Assembly: GCF_030818575.1 (NCBI RefSeq)
Contig: NZ_JAUTAL010000001.1
Span: 620,001 to 684,000 of the forward strand
Direction: 5' to 3'
From: Chryseobacterium camelliae
GTDB lineage: Bacteria > Bacteroidota > Bacteroidia > Flavobacteriales > Weeksellaceae
DNA length: 64,000 nt
The stretch's first letter is position 1, and each line of letters starts with the position of its first letter. Below the pieces are notes generated by a model, which was given only the letters and a program-made list of their open reading frames with translations, made no database searches and was not told where the DNA came from. Both the position numbers and the translations under genes were made by a program. This document shows, one piece after another, positions 45,077 through 54,646 of the stretch.

Positions 45077-47150
45077 CTAATATCGCAGCATTTCTTCAAT
45101 CTTTCTGCTGAGTTTTTCAGCGTTGGGCAGCATTTCTTTTTCTAAAATCAGATTGATTGGAACTGCGGGAAGATCGAGTGCTCCCATGGTTTCAACCGGA
45201 GCATCCAGGTGCCTGAAGCAATTTTTTGCAATTCTGTGTGCAAAGGCTTCCGCAAATGAATTGTTCAGCTGTTCTTCTGTAAGGACAATGCACTTTCCGT
45301 GTTCTTTTACTCTTTCAAATACAAGTGTTTCATCCAGAGGGAGTAAGGTTCTTAAATCAATGACTTCTACACGGCCAGCAAAGTTTTTTGCTGCTTCTTT
45401 GGCCCAGTAAACGCCCATCCCGTAAGTAACGACCAATACTGTCCTTCCCTTGTCTGTTTCCTCCTGGTCTGCATTAACCACAACTTTCCCTCTTTCCGAA
45501 CGGAAGGATGTAATCTTCGGCAGGCTCTATGGTCTTAGCATCTTCTGTTCCCGGGACTTTACTCCAGTAGAGTCCTTTATGCTCCAGCATGATCACCGGG
45601 TTAGGGTCATAATATGCAGCTTTTAAAAGGCCTTTGAAATCAGCTGCATTGCTTGGATACGCGATTTTTATTCCCTTGATATTAGCCAGTATGCTTTCCA
45701 CGCTTCCGCTGTGATAAGGACCGCCACCGCCGTATGCACCGATCGGTACACGGATAATGTTGCTTACCGGGAATTTTCCGTTACTCAGATAATTGGATTT
45801 TGAGATTTCTGTAATAAGCTGGTTGATGCCCGGGTAAATATAGTCAGCAAACTGTACTTCAACAATGGGTTTTAGACCAACAGCGCTCATTCCTGCCGTA
45901 GAGCCGATGATATAAGCTTCCTGGATAGGGGTGTTAAAAACCCTGCTTTTACCGAATTTTTTTCCTAACGTAACAGTCTCACGGAAAACACCTCCGATCC
46001 TTTCTCCCACATCCTGCCCGTACAGCAGTGCTTCAGGGTGTTTCCACATCAGCTCCTGAATGGCATGGATAGCTGCATCAACCATCACAATCTTTTCTCC
46101 GCCCTCAGGTTCACGGGTTCCTGTTTCCTCAGTAACCGGAGTAGGGGCAAAAACATGCTGCATGACCGTTTCGGGTTTCGGGTCTTCTGCATTTTTAGCC
46201 TTTTCAAAATCTTCCTCTGCCTTTTGTCTGGTCTTCTGAATAATATGGTTTAATTGTTCTTCTTCAATTCCTGCTTCTAAAAGCTGTTTCTTCAGAATTT
46301 CTCCCGGATCTTTTGCTCTGTGTTTGGTAAGGTCATCTTCATCACGGTAAAATTCTCTTCTTACTCCTGAAGTGTGGTGCCCGATTAAAACCGTTTTGGC
46401 GCAAACCACCAAAGGCTTACGCTCTGTTCTTACAAAATCGAATGCTTTTTTCATGACTTCGAAACTTTCAATAAAGTCGGTGCCATCTACGCGCATTCTG
46501 TTGAGGCCTACGAACCCTGCGACAAAATCATAGGCATCACAGGTCCTGGCTTCTTCTTTGGTTACGGAAATTCCCCATTCGTTATCCTGTACAAGGAAGA
46601 TAATGGGAAGCTGGTGTAAAGCCGCAAACTGTAAGGCTTCACTTACTTCACCTTCTGTCACTGAATTATCACCGAGGCTGCATACAACTACCGGATTATG
46701 ATCATAGTTCTGCAGTTCAAATTCCTGGATGTATTTGATTCCCTGAGCCACACCGGTGGTTGGGATGGTCTGCATTCCGGTTGCTGAACTCTGGTGTATC
46801 ATTTTAGGTTTGTCTTCAGCCCTGCTGGAAGGGTGGGAATAATACGATCTTCCTCCTGAAAAAGGGTCATCTGATTTTGCCAGTAACTGAAGCATGAGCT
46901 GGTAAGGTTCAAACCCGATCCCTAAAAGAATGCTTTCGTCCCTGTAGTAAGGAGAAACCCAGTCCTCTTTTGTTAATTGGTAGGCGGTAGCCAATTGTAT
47001 GGCTTCATGACCTCTTGAAGTACTGTGGACATATTTACAGACATTCCTGTTTTCTTCATAGATATCAGCCATTGCTTTGGCAAGCATCATATGGTTGTAA
47101 GCCTTAAGCAATATATCCTGAGAAACTTTTTCGTGAAGTGTATTTTCCAT
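45077..47150 (-). pseudogene. 2-oxo acid dehydrogenase E1, fused alpha/beta subunits, interrupted by a one-base frameshift
   Basis: From ATG 47150 (MENTLHEKVSQDIL) an alpha subunit-like region with the thiamine diphosphate motif GDNSVTEGEVSEALQFAAL is followed by a beta subunit-like region with YGQDVGERIGGVFRETVTL. At about 45490 the frame leaves the family pattern (FGKRESCG) and stops at 45474-45476, while the C-terminal transketolase domain (from VVNADQEETDKGRTVLVVTYGMG) continues in another frame to 45077. Removing one base from the run around 45488-45496 gives FGKGKVVVNADQ and a complete 690-residue protein. This is the Bacteroidetes fused form of branched-chain 2-oxo acid dehydrogenase E1, acting with E2 and E3. 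Confidence 0.85.
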
Positions 47151-47174
47151 AGGAAGCAAATATACATAAAAAAA

Positions 47175-47202
47175 CAAAACACTAACGATCGTTAGTGTTT
47201 TG
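47175..47202 (-). terminator. 28-base perfect palindrome, terminator of the subtilase gene
   Basis: The 14-base arm CAAAACACTAACGA is followed directly by its complement. On the minus strand it is followed by a T-rich tract (TTTTTTATG), as for a terminator of the gene ending at 47224. Its centre AACGATCGTT also looks like a TetR-type operator, and it ends 25 bases before the E1 start codon, so a regulatory role cannot be excluded. Confidence 0.65.
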
Positions 47203-47223
47203 CATCTTTTATATGAATATTTT

Positions 47224-49326
47224 TTATTCCTTGATCACCTTTTTGGAAATCACATCAGTACCGCTTTTAACTTCAACAATGTAAATTCCCTTGGTATAGG
47301 AAGCTAAATTGATGCTTTCTTCAGCGCTGTTGATTTTTCCGCTCTGTAGTTTCTTACCGGACAGGTCATACACATTAAAGGTGGACTGTTTCGGAGCTTT
47401 CAATACTTTTACAAAGTCTTTCGTTATTGTTGGTGCTATAACGATTCCGTTGTCTTTTGAAAGATCTGTAGTTCCTAATACCTGTTGAGAGTAGCCCGTG
47501 ACCATGATAGAGTAATTCTGAGGTGCTGCCGTACCGGAATCATTGACGAGAGTTCCTTTGTTGGTTACTTCAATTCTGTAATTCCTTCCTGCTACAGGAG
47601 CGTCAATGACTACCTGCTCTACATTGTCAACTGTGTTGTCTGCTTTGGTAGCAGGGGTTAAAGGGCTGTCCGCGTTCAGTTTCCATGGATAGTAAATCGT
47701 ATTGTTGGTTGTATCTATGATTCTCAAGTCGATATCATTGATTAACTTCGATGTTCTGTTGTTATAAACATCAGATACAAACTGATAATTCGGAGTATAT
47801 TTAGGATCCAGCCAGCTAATTGTAACTTTTAGCGGCTCGCTCCCAGATGCTTTAACAGTCTTACTATTTTTTACGCCACTGGTAAGCGTTTCATCAGTGA
47901 AAATTACTGTATTATTGGATTTGCCTACTAATAATTCTGCTCCTTTCTTTGCATTGATAAATCCCCATCCGAACCATGGATCTGGCCCTACATTCCCCGC
48001 TTCTGATGCTGAATGGATGGTAAGAACTTTTGCTGAAGAAGCACTCAACAATGCATTGTTAAATAATTGTTTGTTTATTTGAGTCCACAAACCGATGATA
48101 CCGGTCACTACAGGGGCAGAAAAAGATGTTCCGCTACCTCCTGCCCACGCATTGCTGCCTGTAGCTGTTGTTGAAGCATAGTATACATCTGTACCCACAG
48201 TTGAAATATCCGGTTTAATCCCGCCATCATCTCTAGGGCCCGCGCTACTGTAACTTGAATGCACAACATCTGAAGCACTAGTATATCGGTAGTTATTTGT
48301 CGCTATAATATCTGTCGCTCCAACAACAATGATATTTTTGGCGAGTGAACCTGTCCCTATACAGTCATATCCAAGAGAACAGTTATTAGGAGGTACTGTA
48401 TCATTCGCAGTAAATGCAACTGCTCCGTTTGATGAATTATAATATTTAGGCGTTGTAGTGTCAGGCCCAGGACCCATATCAAAGTAATTTCCGGCTGATT
48501 TTACGATAATATAGGACGGATTATTATAAACTAGAGCATCGTAATTGTAATCGTTGGTATTGTAGGTACCCTGATAATCATAAAATGTATTACCACTTTT
48601 TGAACCGTTATATACGTAAGAAGTAATATTACCACTATTGTCATAATTTACAGTCCATCCTGAATTAACACCATATGAGTGGTTTGAAATATTAGGTTGC
48701 GCAATAACTATTTTTTGGAATACATTGCTCGTCGAGGTATTGCCAGGTAATGTAGTAGTGCTAAACATATAGCTGTCCATAGTAGAATTGATAGCTACAC
48801 CTTTTGCATTTCCTACAAGTACATTATTACTATACAGCGGGGTATCTTTACCACCAACGAAGCTTCCCACACCTGTTGAATGATCGGAATAGCTCTGGGT
48901 GTTGGCTTCTTTATTGGTAATTCTTCCTGTGGCATTATTGAATGCCGTATGTGCTGCATATATTCTTCCGCCATCAAAAATAGTGTATTTAATTCCTTCT
49001 CCATTAAAAGCACCGGTTAATCCGGAAATATTTCCTGAAGTATTCAATAGGTCAGAATTAGAGTTCTGAAGCTGTCTTGTATCTTCTTCCTGTAGGAAAT
49101 AAGGAACACCGAAGTTAAAGCCTGCTAAACGTGACCTGAGTGAATCAATCTCTTTTTGCGTAGAAGCGCTTCTGTCTCTGCTGTAGGCTTTTGCTATATA
49201 AGCATCAAATTTTTTATTATTTTCTTTTTTTTGCTGTTCAAATACCTGCGTAAGGTTTTCGCTGTTTTTTTGCGCATTAATCAGGGTAATTGATAATATG
49301 CTGACCAAAAGTACGTGTTTTTTCAT
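47224..49326 (-). CDS. Secreted subtilisin-like serine protease (S8 family) with T9SS sorting domain
   Basis: Start ATG 49326 gives a good signal peptide (MKKHVLLVSILSITLINAQ). The S8 catalytic triad is visible: Asp in FDGGRIY, His in SDHSTGVGSFVGG and Ser in SGTSFSAPVVTG. An intervening proprotein-convertase-like P domain-type region follows, and the C-terminus is a T9SS type A sorting domain (ending VSKKVIKE-like ISKKVIKE). It should be exported and act on extracellular proteins. The reading frame upstream to 49359 exists but lies beyond the likely transcription start (-7 box at 49362-49369). Confidence 0.9.
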   Translation of the reverse strand: MKKHVLLVSILSITLINAQKNSENLTQVFEQQKKENNKKFDAYIAKAYSRDRSASTQKEIDSLRSRLAGFNFGVPYFLQEEDTRQLQNSNSDLLNTSGNISGLTGAFNGEGIKYTIFDGGRIYAAHTAFNNATGRITNKEANTQSYSDHSTGVGSFVGGKDTPLYSNNVLVGNAKGVAINSTMDSYMFSTTTLPGNTSTSNVFQKIVIAQPNISNHSYGVNSGWTVNYDNSGNITSYVYNGSKSGNTFYDYQGTYNTNDYNYDALVYNNPSYIIVKSAGNYFDMGPGPDTTTPKYYNSSNGAVAFTANDTVPPNNCSLGYDCIGTGSLAKNIIVVGATDIIATNNYRYTSASDVVHSSYSSAGPRDDGGIKPDISTVGTDVYYASTTATGSNAWAGGSGTSFSAPVVTGIIGLWTQINKQLFNNALLSASSAKVLTIHSASEAGNVGPDPWFGWGFINAKKGAELLVGKSNNTVIFTDETLTSGVKNSKTVKASGSEPLKVTISWLDPKYTPNYQFVSDVYNNRTSKLINDIDLRIIDTTNNTIYYPWKLNADSPLTPATKADNTVDNVEQVVIDAPVAGRNYRIEVTNKGTLVNDSGTAAPQNYSIMVTGYSQQVLGTTDLSKDNGIVIAPTITKDFVKVLKAPKQSTFNVYDLSGKKLQSGKINSAEESINLASYTKGIYIVEVKSGTDVISKKVIKE

Positions 49327-49361
49327 AATAAGCTCATAAATTTTAATAAAAGGTACCACAG

Positions 49362-49369
49362 CAAATATA
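49362..49369 (-). promoter_or_regulatory. Candidate -7 box (TATATTTG) of the subtilase gene
   Basis: Exact TAnnTTTG on the minus strand, 35 bases before the ATG at 49326; no TTG at the usual spacing. Confidence 0.4.
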
Positions 49370-49561
49370 TATAATATTCGTTAAATTATTTAAATAGAAT
49401 TGAGTAAAAATGTGAAAATTGAGAAAATTATTCAATTAAACGTATCTTTAGTCCTTCTGTTTTGACTTAATTTTAAGTTGGCAATATGACTCAGGTCGTT
49501 TCAAAACAGAAAAAAATAAAGTAACTTTACAGGCTGTTTTAATGAAAAACCAGAAAATTAC

Positions 49562-52500
49562 ATGTATTTAGTTTTTGACACAGAAACCACTGGTTTACCA
49601 AAGAATTTCAATGCTCCTCTTTCGGATTCAGAAAACTGGCCAAGAATGGTGCAGATCGCCTGGCAGCTGCACGATGACGACGGGAAGCTTATAGAAAACC
49701 AGGATTATATTATCAAGACGGAAGGTTATGATATTCCGTTTAACGCGGCAAGAATCCACGGTATCACCACCAAGATTGCCAACGATGAAGGTAGAGATCT
49801 GCAGGAAGTTCTTGAGGAATTTTCAAAGGTCCTTGATAAGGTAAGAATTGTCTCCGGACACAATGTAGAGTTTGATTACAATATCGTTGGGGCAGAGTTT
49901 TTCAGGAAAAACATGAAGGATAACCTTCAGGAGAAGCCAAAGGCAGATACCATGATTCTGGGAACAGATTTCTGTCAGCTCGGCGGAGGAAGGGGAGGAA
50001 GGTTTAAACCGCCTAAACTGGAGGAACTTTACGAAAAATTATACGGGAATAAATTTGATGAAGCGCATAATGCTGCGGCAGACGTTAATGCAACCGCCCA
50101 AGTGTTTTTCGAAATGATGCGTGTAGGAATTATTCCTGCTGAGCTGCTGAAAATCTCCGAAGACCAGTTAAAATATTTCCAGACCATTTATCCGGGACCT
50201 ATACAGCCTTTCGATATCGTTATCAGAAGGCAGGTCGCCGATTTTCATAATAAAAAGAAACAGACCGATTTCGGAAGCATTGACGATATCGATCTGGGTA
50301 AATATTTCAATTTTGATAACCATAGCGTTTTCTCAACCTTAACCGCTACCAGCGGAATTTCCGATCTGATAAAGAAAGCTGTTGATAACAACTTTCCTGC
50401 AGTTGGAATTGTTGACCTGGGAAATATGATGGGAGCTTTTAAGTTTGTTTCCGCTGTTGAATCGGTAAATTCGGACCGAAGTAAAAAACATAAGGAATAT
50501 CTCGCTAAAAAACAGGAAGCAGAAGAAAATGCAACAGAATTCAATGAAGCAGAGCCATCAGCGGATCCGCTTATTCCTATTGTTGGATGTGAGTTTTACA
50601 TCTCCGACCGATATGAACAGAAACAGTTTACAAAAGATGATCCCGACAGAAGGACCCAGGTAGTTCTTCTGGCGAAAGATTTTAACGGATATAAGAATTT
50701 AGCCAAGCTTTCCAGCATCGGTTTTCTTAAAGGTTTTTACTTCGGGGTACCCAGAATCAGCAGAGAACTGATTGCCCAGTACAAAGAAGGATTGATTGCC
50801 CTGACTTCAGGAATTAACGGGGACATTCCGGATGCTATCCTTAATACGGGTGAGCAAAAAGGAGAAGAGCTGTTCAAATGGTGGAAAGACACGTTTGAAG
50901 ATGATTTTTACGTCCAGATCCAGAACCACAATCTTCCTGAGGAAGAGCATTTGAACGGAGTACTGCTTTATTTTGCGGATAAATATAATGTTAAGATCCT
51001 GGCGCAGAACGAAACGTTCTATACCAATAAGGATGATGCCAATATTCAGGATATTGTAAGCTGCATCAAAGACGGTGAAAAGCTTACCACTCCTGTAGGC
51101 AAAGGTTTTGGTAAAAGGAGAGGACTGGCGACACATGAATATTACATCAAGAACCGCGATGAAATCAAAGAGGCTTTTCTGGCTTATCCTGATGCTTTTG
51201 ATGCTTATGAAGAATTTCTTGCGAAATTCAGTCCTTATACTCTGAAAAGGGACGTTCTTCTTCCGAAGTTTGATATTCCTGAAGAATTTGTGCATCCGGA
51301 GGATGAGCTGGACGGAGGAAAAAGAGGAGAGATGGCATACCTTACCCACCTCACCTATGAAGGGGCAAGGAAAAAGTATGCTGAGATTACAGAGGAAATT
51401 AAAGAGCGTCTTGATTTTGAGCTGGATGTTATTGCCAACACAGGATATCCGGGATATTTCCTTATTGTACAGGATTTTTGTAATGAAGCCCGCAACATGG
51501 GCGTATGGGTTGGTCCCGGACGGGGATCGGCTGCAGGTTCGGCTGTTGCATACTGTATCGGAATTACCAATGTTGACCCTATCGCCTATGATCTCCTTTT
51601 TGAGCGATTTTTGAACCCGGAAAGGATTTCCATGCCCGATATCGATATTGACTTCGATGACGAGGGACGGGACAAGATTATTAAGTGGGTTATTGAAAAG
51701 TACGGACAGAGCCAGGTGGCGCAGATCATTACTTATTCCGTTTTGGGGGGTAAATCTGCCATTAAGGATGCAGGAAGGGTTCTTGACCTTCCGATTCCGG
51801 ATACCAATAATATCGCCAAGCTCATCCCATCCACACCGGGGATGAATATTGCCAAAGCACTGTCGAAATATGACAAGTTGAGGCCTGAAGATCAAATGCT
51901 TGTTGATGAGATGAGGCTGGTACTTGATAATCCAGACGACCCGCGTTTTAGTGTGCTGGCAAGTGCAAAAAAGATGGAAGGCTGCATCAGGAATACGGGA
52001 ATCCATGCCTGTGGGGTAATTATCACACCTGAAGATGTGAGCAACCTGGTTCCGGTAACTATTGCTGCAAAAGATGCTGATATCCTGGTTTCCCAGTTCG
52101 ATAACTCGGTTGCTGAAAGTGCCGGTCTTCTTAAGATGGACTTCCTGGGTCTTCGGACGCTTACCATTATTAAGGATGCGATAAAAATAGTTAAGGAAAA
52201 ACACGGTATTGAGATTAATCCTGATGATATTCCTCTGGATGATGCTAAAACATATCAGCTTTTTAAAGAAGGAAGAACGATAGGGATTTTCCAATATGAA
52301 AGTCCGGGAATGCAGAAATACATGAGAGAGCTTAAGCCAACTGTTTTTGCCGACCTTATCGCCATGAATGCATTGTACCGTCCAGGTCCGATCAAGTATA
52401 TCCCGAACTTCATTAACAGGAAACACGGTATTGAAGAAATTGTTTACGATTTACCTGAAACCGAAGAATATCTTAAGGAAACGTATGGGATTACCGTTTA

Positions 52501-54223
52501 TCAGGAACAGGTGATGCTGCTGTCTCAGAAGCTGGCCAACTTTACCAAAGGTGAGGCGGATACGCTGAGAAAAGCTATGGGTAAAAAACAGATTGACGTT
52601 CTGAATAAAATGTACCCGAAGTTTATTGAAGGCGGAAAGAAAAACAATCTCGACGAAGAGAAACTGAATAAAATCTGGAATGACTGGAAAGCATTTGCTG
52701 AATATGCATTTAACAAATCCCATTCTACCTGCTATGCATTAGTTGCGTATCATACGGCTTACCTGAAGGCAAATTATCCTGCGGAATATATGGCCAGTGT
52801 AATGAGTAACAACATCAACAATACCGCCCAGATTACCATGTTCATGGAAGACTGCAAAAGTATGGGTGTGGATGTTTTGGGTCCTGATGTCAATGAATCT
52901 CAGTATAAGTTCTCTGTGAACGAAAAAGGGCAGATCCGCTTCGGGCTTGGTGCAATCAAAGGAATCGGCGAGGGGCCAAGTGAGGCTATTACCCGTGAAC
53001 GTGAAAAAGGAAGATTTAAAAATATATATGACTTTTTTGAACGCATCCTTCCTTCACAGATGAATAAAAGGGTGGCGGAAAGTTTAGTGGTGGCCGGTGC
53101 ATTTGATGAACTGGATATATACCACAGAGGTCAGTATTTTGATATCGATTCAGCTGGCAGAACCAATCTGGAGAGGCTGATCAGGTATGGTCAAAGTTTC
53201 CAGGAAAGCAAAAACGAAATGGAGCATTCTCTCTTTGCGGATTTTGCTGAAGAAGTACAGATTGAGCAGCCAAAACTGCCTCCATGCCCGGAATGGCCGA
53301 ATATGCATAAATTAAATAAGGAAAAAGAAATTATTGGATTTTACCTATCTGCACATCCTCTGGATGAATTCAGGTATCATTTCCAGTTTATGCAGGGACA
53401 GCTTTCCAAGAAAAAAGTATTGGAAAAAGATGAAGAAGAAAAGATTACACAAGATGTGCCACCCATTCTGGAACCGGAAACTCAGTTTGACTCTATAGAT
53501 GTTGCAGAAATCATTCCCGATGAAATTATTGCCGGTGAGGAGGAAATCATAGAAGAAACCACCAAAAAGGCAGAGCCTAAAGGCACATTCGGATTTCTGA
53601 ACCTGGATGAGTTAGATGCATATAAAGAACAGACTTTTGCCCATAAACAGGAAGAGCTTTTTGAAGAGAAAAAGAAAGACTGGAAACAGATCCAGAAAGA
53701 CCGTGAAAACGGTGGTGGAGGAAAAGAGTATACTGTTGCCGGACTCATTACGGAATACCGCGTTCAGGATGGCTTCCGGAGCGGTGAGAAGGTAGCTTTT
53801 CTTACGCTTGAAGACTACTCGGGATCCTATTCGTTCAGGCTGGGAGACCGGGATTATATGCGGCTAAAAGAAAAACTTGAGGTGCAGAGGTTTGTGATCC
53901 TTAAGATTAAATTTGCCCAGGTGAAAGACGGCCGCGTATTTGTGAACGTCAATGAAGTAATTGAGCTGCAGGAAGCGTTTGAGCGTTTTGCAAAAAGTAT
54001 TTCGCTGGTAATGGATGTCATGGATTTCAGACAGGAAGATCTTGTCTTTTTTCAGAATATAGTGGAAAAAAACAGAGGTGACCAGAAGCTGAAATTCTTT
54101 ATTAAGAATACTGAGGATGAGGCGCAGCTGGAAGTGCAGTCCATGAGGCATTCTGTGAGTCTGAATGGAGACCTGATTAAAGAGATCCAGTTGCTGAATA
54201 AATATGAATTTTACCTGAATTAA
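49562..54223 (+). CDS. dnaE: DNA polymerase III alpha subunit with N-terminal DnaQ-like 3'-5' exonuclease
   Basis: The 1553-residue protein carries, in order: a DEDD exonuclease (about 1-185: FDTETTG, GHNVEFDYN, HNAAADVNA), a PHP domain with degenerate metal residues (HSVFSTLT, then DLGN where active forms have DHGN), the polymerase with PDIDIDFDDEGRD (catalytic Asp about 693, 695, 697), fingers and the HhH region, and an OB domain near the end. The internal QEELF at 1363-1367 fits the beta-clamp-binding pattern. E. coli DnaE is 1160 residues and has its proofreading subunit separate; here proofreading is fused. It is the replicative polymerase. Confidence 0.97.
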   Translation: MYLVFDTETTGLPKNFNAPLSDSENWPRMVQIAWQLHDDDGKLIENQDYIIKTEGYDIPFNAARIHGITTKIANDEGRDLQEVLEEFSKVLDKVRIVSGHNVEFDYNIVGAEFFRKNMKDNLQEKPKADTMILGTDFCQLGGGRGGRFKPPKLEELYEKLYGNKFDEAHNAAADVNATAQVFFEMMRVGIIPAELLKISEDQLKYFQTIYPGPIQPFDIVIRRQVADFHNKKKQTDFGSIDDIDLGKYFNFDNHSVFSTLTATSGISDLIKKAVDNNFPAVGIVDLGNMMGAFKFVSAVESVNSDRSKKHKEYLAKKQEAEENATEFNEAEPSADPLIPIVGCEFYISDRYEQKQFTKDDPDRRTQVVLLAKDFNGYKNLAKLSSIGFLKGFYFGVPRISRELIAQYKEGLIALTSGINGDIPDAILNTGEQKGEELFKWWKDTFEDDFYVQIQNHNLPEEEHLNGVLLYFADKYNVKILAQNETFYTNKDDANIQDIVSCIKDGEKLTTPVGKGFGKRRGLATHEYYIKNRDEIKEAFLAYPDAFDAYEEFLAKFSPYTLKRDVLLPKFDIPEEFVHPEDELDGGKRGEMAYLTHLTYEGARKKYAEITEEIKERLDFELDVIANTGYPGYFLIVQDFCNEARNMGVWVGPGRGSAAGSAVAYCIGITNVDPIAYDLLFERFLNPERISMPDIDIDFDDEGRDKIIKWVIEKYGQSQVAQIITYSVLGGKSAIKDAGRVLDLPIPDTNNIAKLIPSTPGMNIAKALSKYDKLRPEDQMLVDEMRLVLDNPDDPRFSVLASAKKMEGCIRNTGIHACGVIITPEDVSNLVPVTIAAKDADILVSQFDNSVAESAGLLKMDFLGLRTLTIIKDAIKIVKEKHGIEINPDDIPLDDAKTYQLFKEGRTIGIFQYESPGMQKYMRELKPTVFADLIAMNALYRPGPIKYIPNFINRKHGIEEIVYDLPETEEYLKETYGITVYQEQVMLLSQKLANFTKGEADTLRKAMGKKQIDVLNKMYPKFIEGGKKNNLDEEKLNKIWNDWKAFAEYAFNKSHSTCYALVAYHTAYLKANYPAEYMASVMSNNINNTAQITMFMEDCKSMGVDVLGPDVNESQYKFSVNEKGQIRFGLGAIKGIGEGPSEAITREREKGRFKNIYDFFERILPSQMNKRVAESLVVAGAFDELDIYHRGQYFDIDSAGRTNLERLIRYGQSFQESKNEMEHSLFADFAEEVQIEQPKLPPCPEWPNMHKLNKEKEIIGFYLSAHPLDEFRYHFQFMQGQLSKKKVLEKDEEEKITQDVPPILEPETQFDSIDVAEIIPDEIIAGEEEIIEETTKKAEPKGTFGFLNLDELDAYKEQTFAHKQEELFEEKKKDWKQIQKDRENGGGGKEYTVAGLITEYRVQDGFRSGEKVAFLTLEDYSGSYSFRLGDRDYMRLKEKLEVQRFVILKIKFAQVKDGRVFVNVNEVIELQEAFERFAKSISLVMDVMDFRQEDLVFFQNIVEKNRGDQKLKFFIKNTEDEAQLEVQSMRHSVSLNGDLIKEIQLLNKYEFYLN

Positions 54224-54242
54224 AGTATTATATTCATAATGG

Positions 54243-54273
54243 AAAAGTGGCTTGTAAACAGCCACTTTTTTTG
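54243..54273 (+). terminator. Terminator of dnaE
   Basis: 10-bp stem AAAAGTGGCT/AGCCACTTTT (54243-54252, 54260-54269) followed by T. Confidence 0.85.
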
Positions 54274-54646
54274 TTTTTAATCTCATTAAAGCCATTAATC
54301 AAAATTTTACATCAAATTCATCAATTTCTTTATTACTAACTTTAAAATTAGAGTCTAAAAAGTAATTTCAATTTATAATAATAGGATAGGAGCTAATTTT
54401 TTTTCAATATAAATAAACATATTATTCTGATCGAAAAAAGTAGAGTTATTTTATTAAATATTTGAAAATCATAATATTAATTTAAATCCTTATAATGAGA
54501 TAAAGATAATATTATTAAATGTCTGTTTAATATTTTATAAACTATATCAATTTTATAGATTACATTGATAATATAAATCATGGATTATTGTGTATACCTT
54601 AAAAATATTTATACATTTGTAGCCTAATTTAATCTTTTTACCCCTT
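54274..54646. other. AT-rich intergenic region before the T9SS tandem pair
   Basis: About 370 bases, very A/T-rich, without a reading frame of note. It carries the promoter called at 54588-54619; I see no other structure I can defend. Confidence 0.4.
54588..54619 (+). promoter_or_regulatory. Promoter of the first T9SS tandem gene
   Basis: TTG at 54588-54590, 21-base spacer, exact -7 TACATTTG at 54612-54619, 27 bases before the ATG. Confidence 0.55.

Noticed and set aside
45077..45481. Separate small gene encoding a transketolase C-terminal domain
   Set aside because: It is the end of the fused E1 gene; one base removed joins it in frame with the upstream part.
47151..47177. Upstream extension of the E1 protein beyond MENTLHEK
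   Set aside because: The added residues come from the palindrome/terminator region and use a non-ATG start.
49327..49359. Upstream extension of the subtilase beyond MKKHVLL
   Set aside because: It would spoil the signal peptide and lies between the -7 box and the good ATG.
50807..52426. Long minus-strand frame (539 codons) inside dnaE
   Set aside because: It lies opposite the polymerase core, its product has no family features and is rich in Ile, Phe, Arg and Asn, as shadows of this gene's codons would be.
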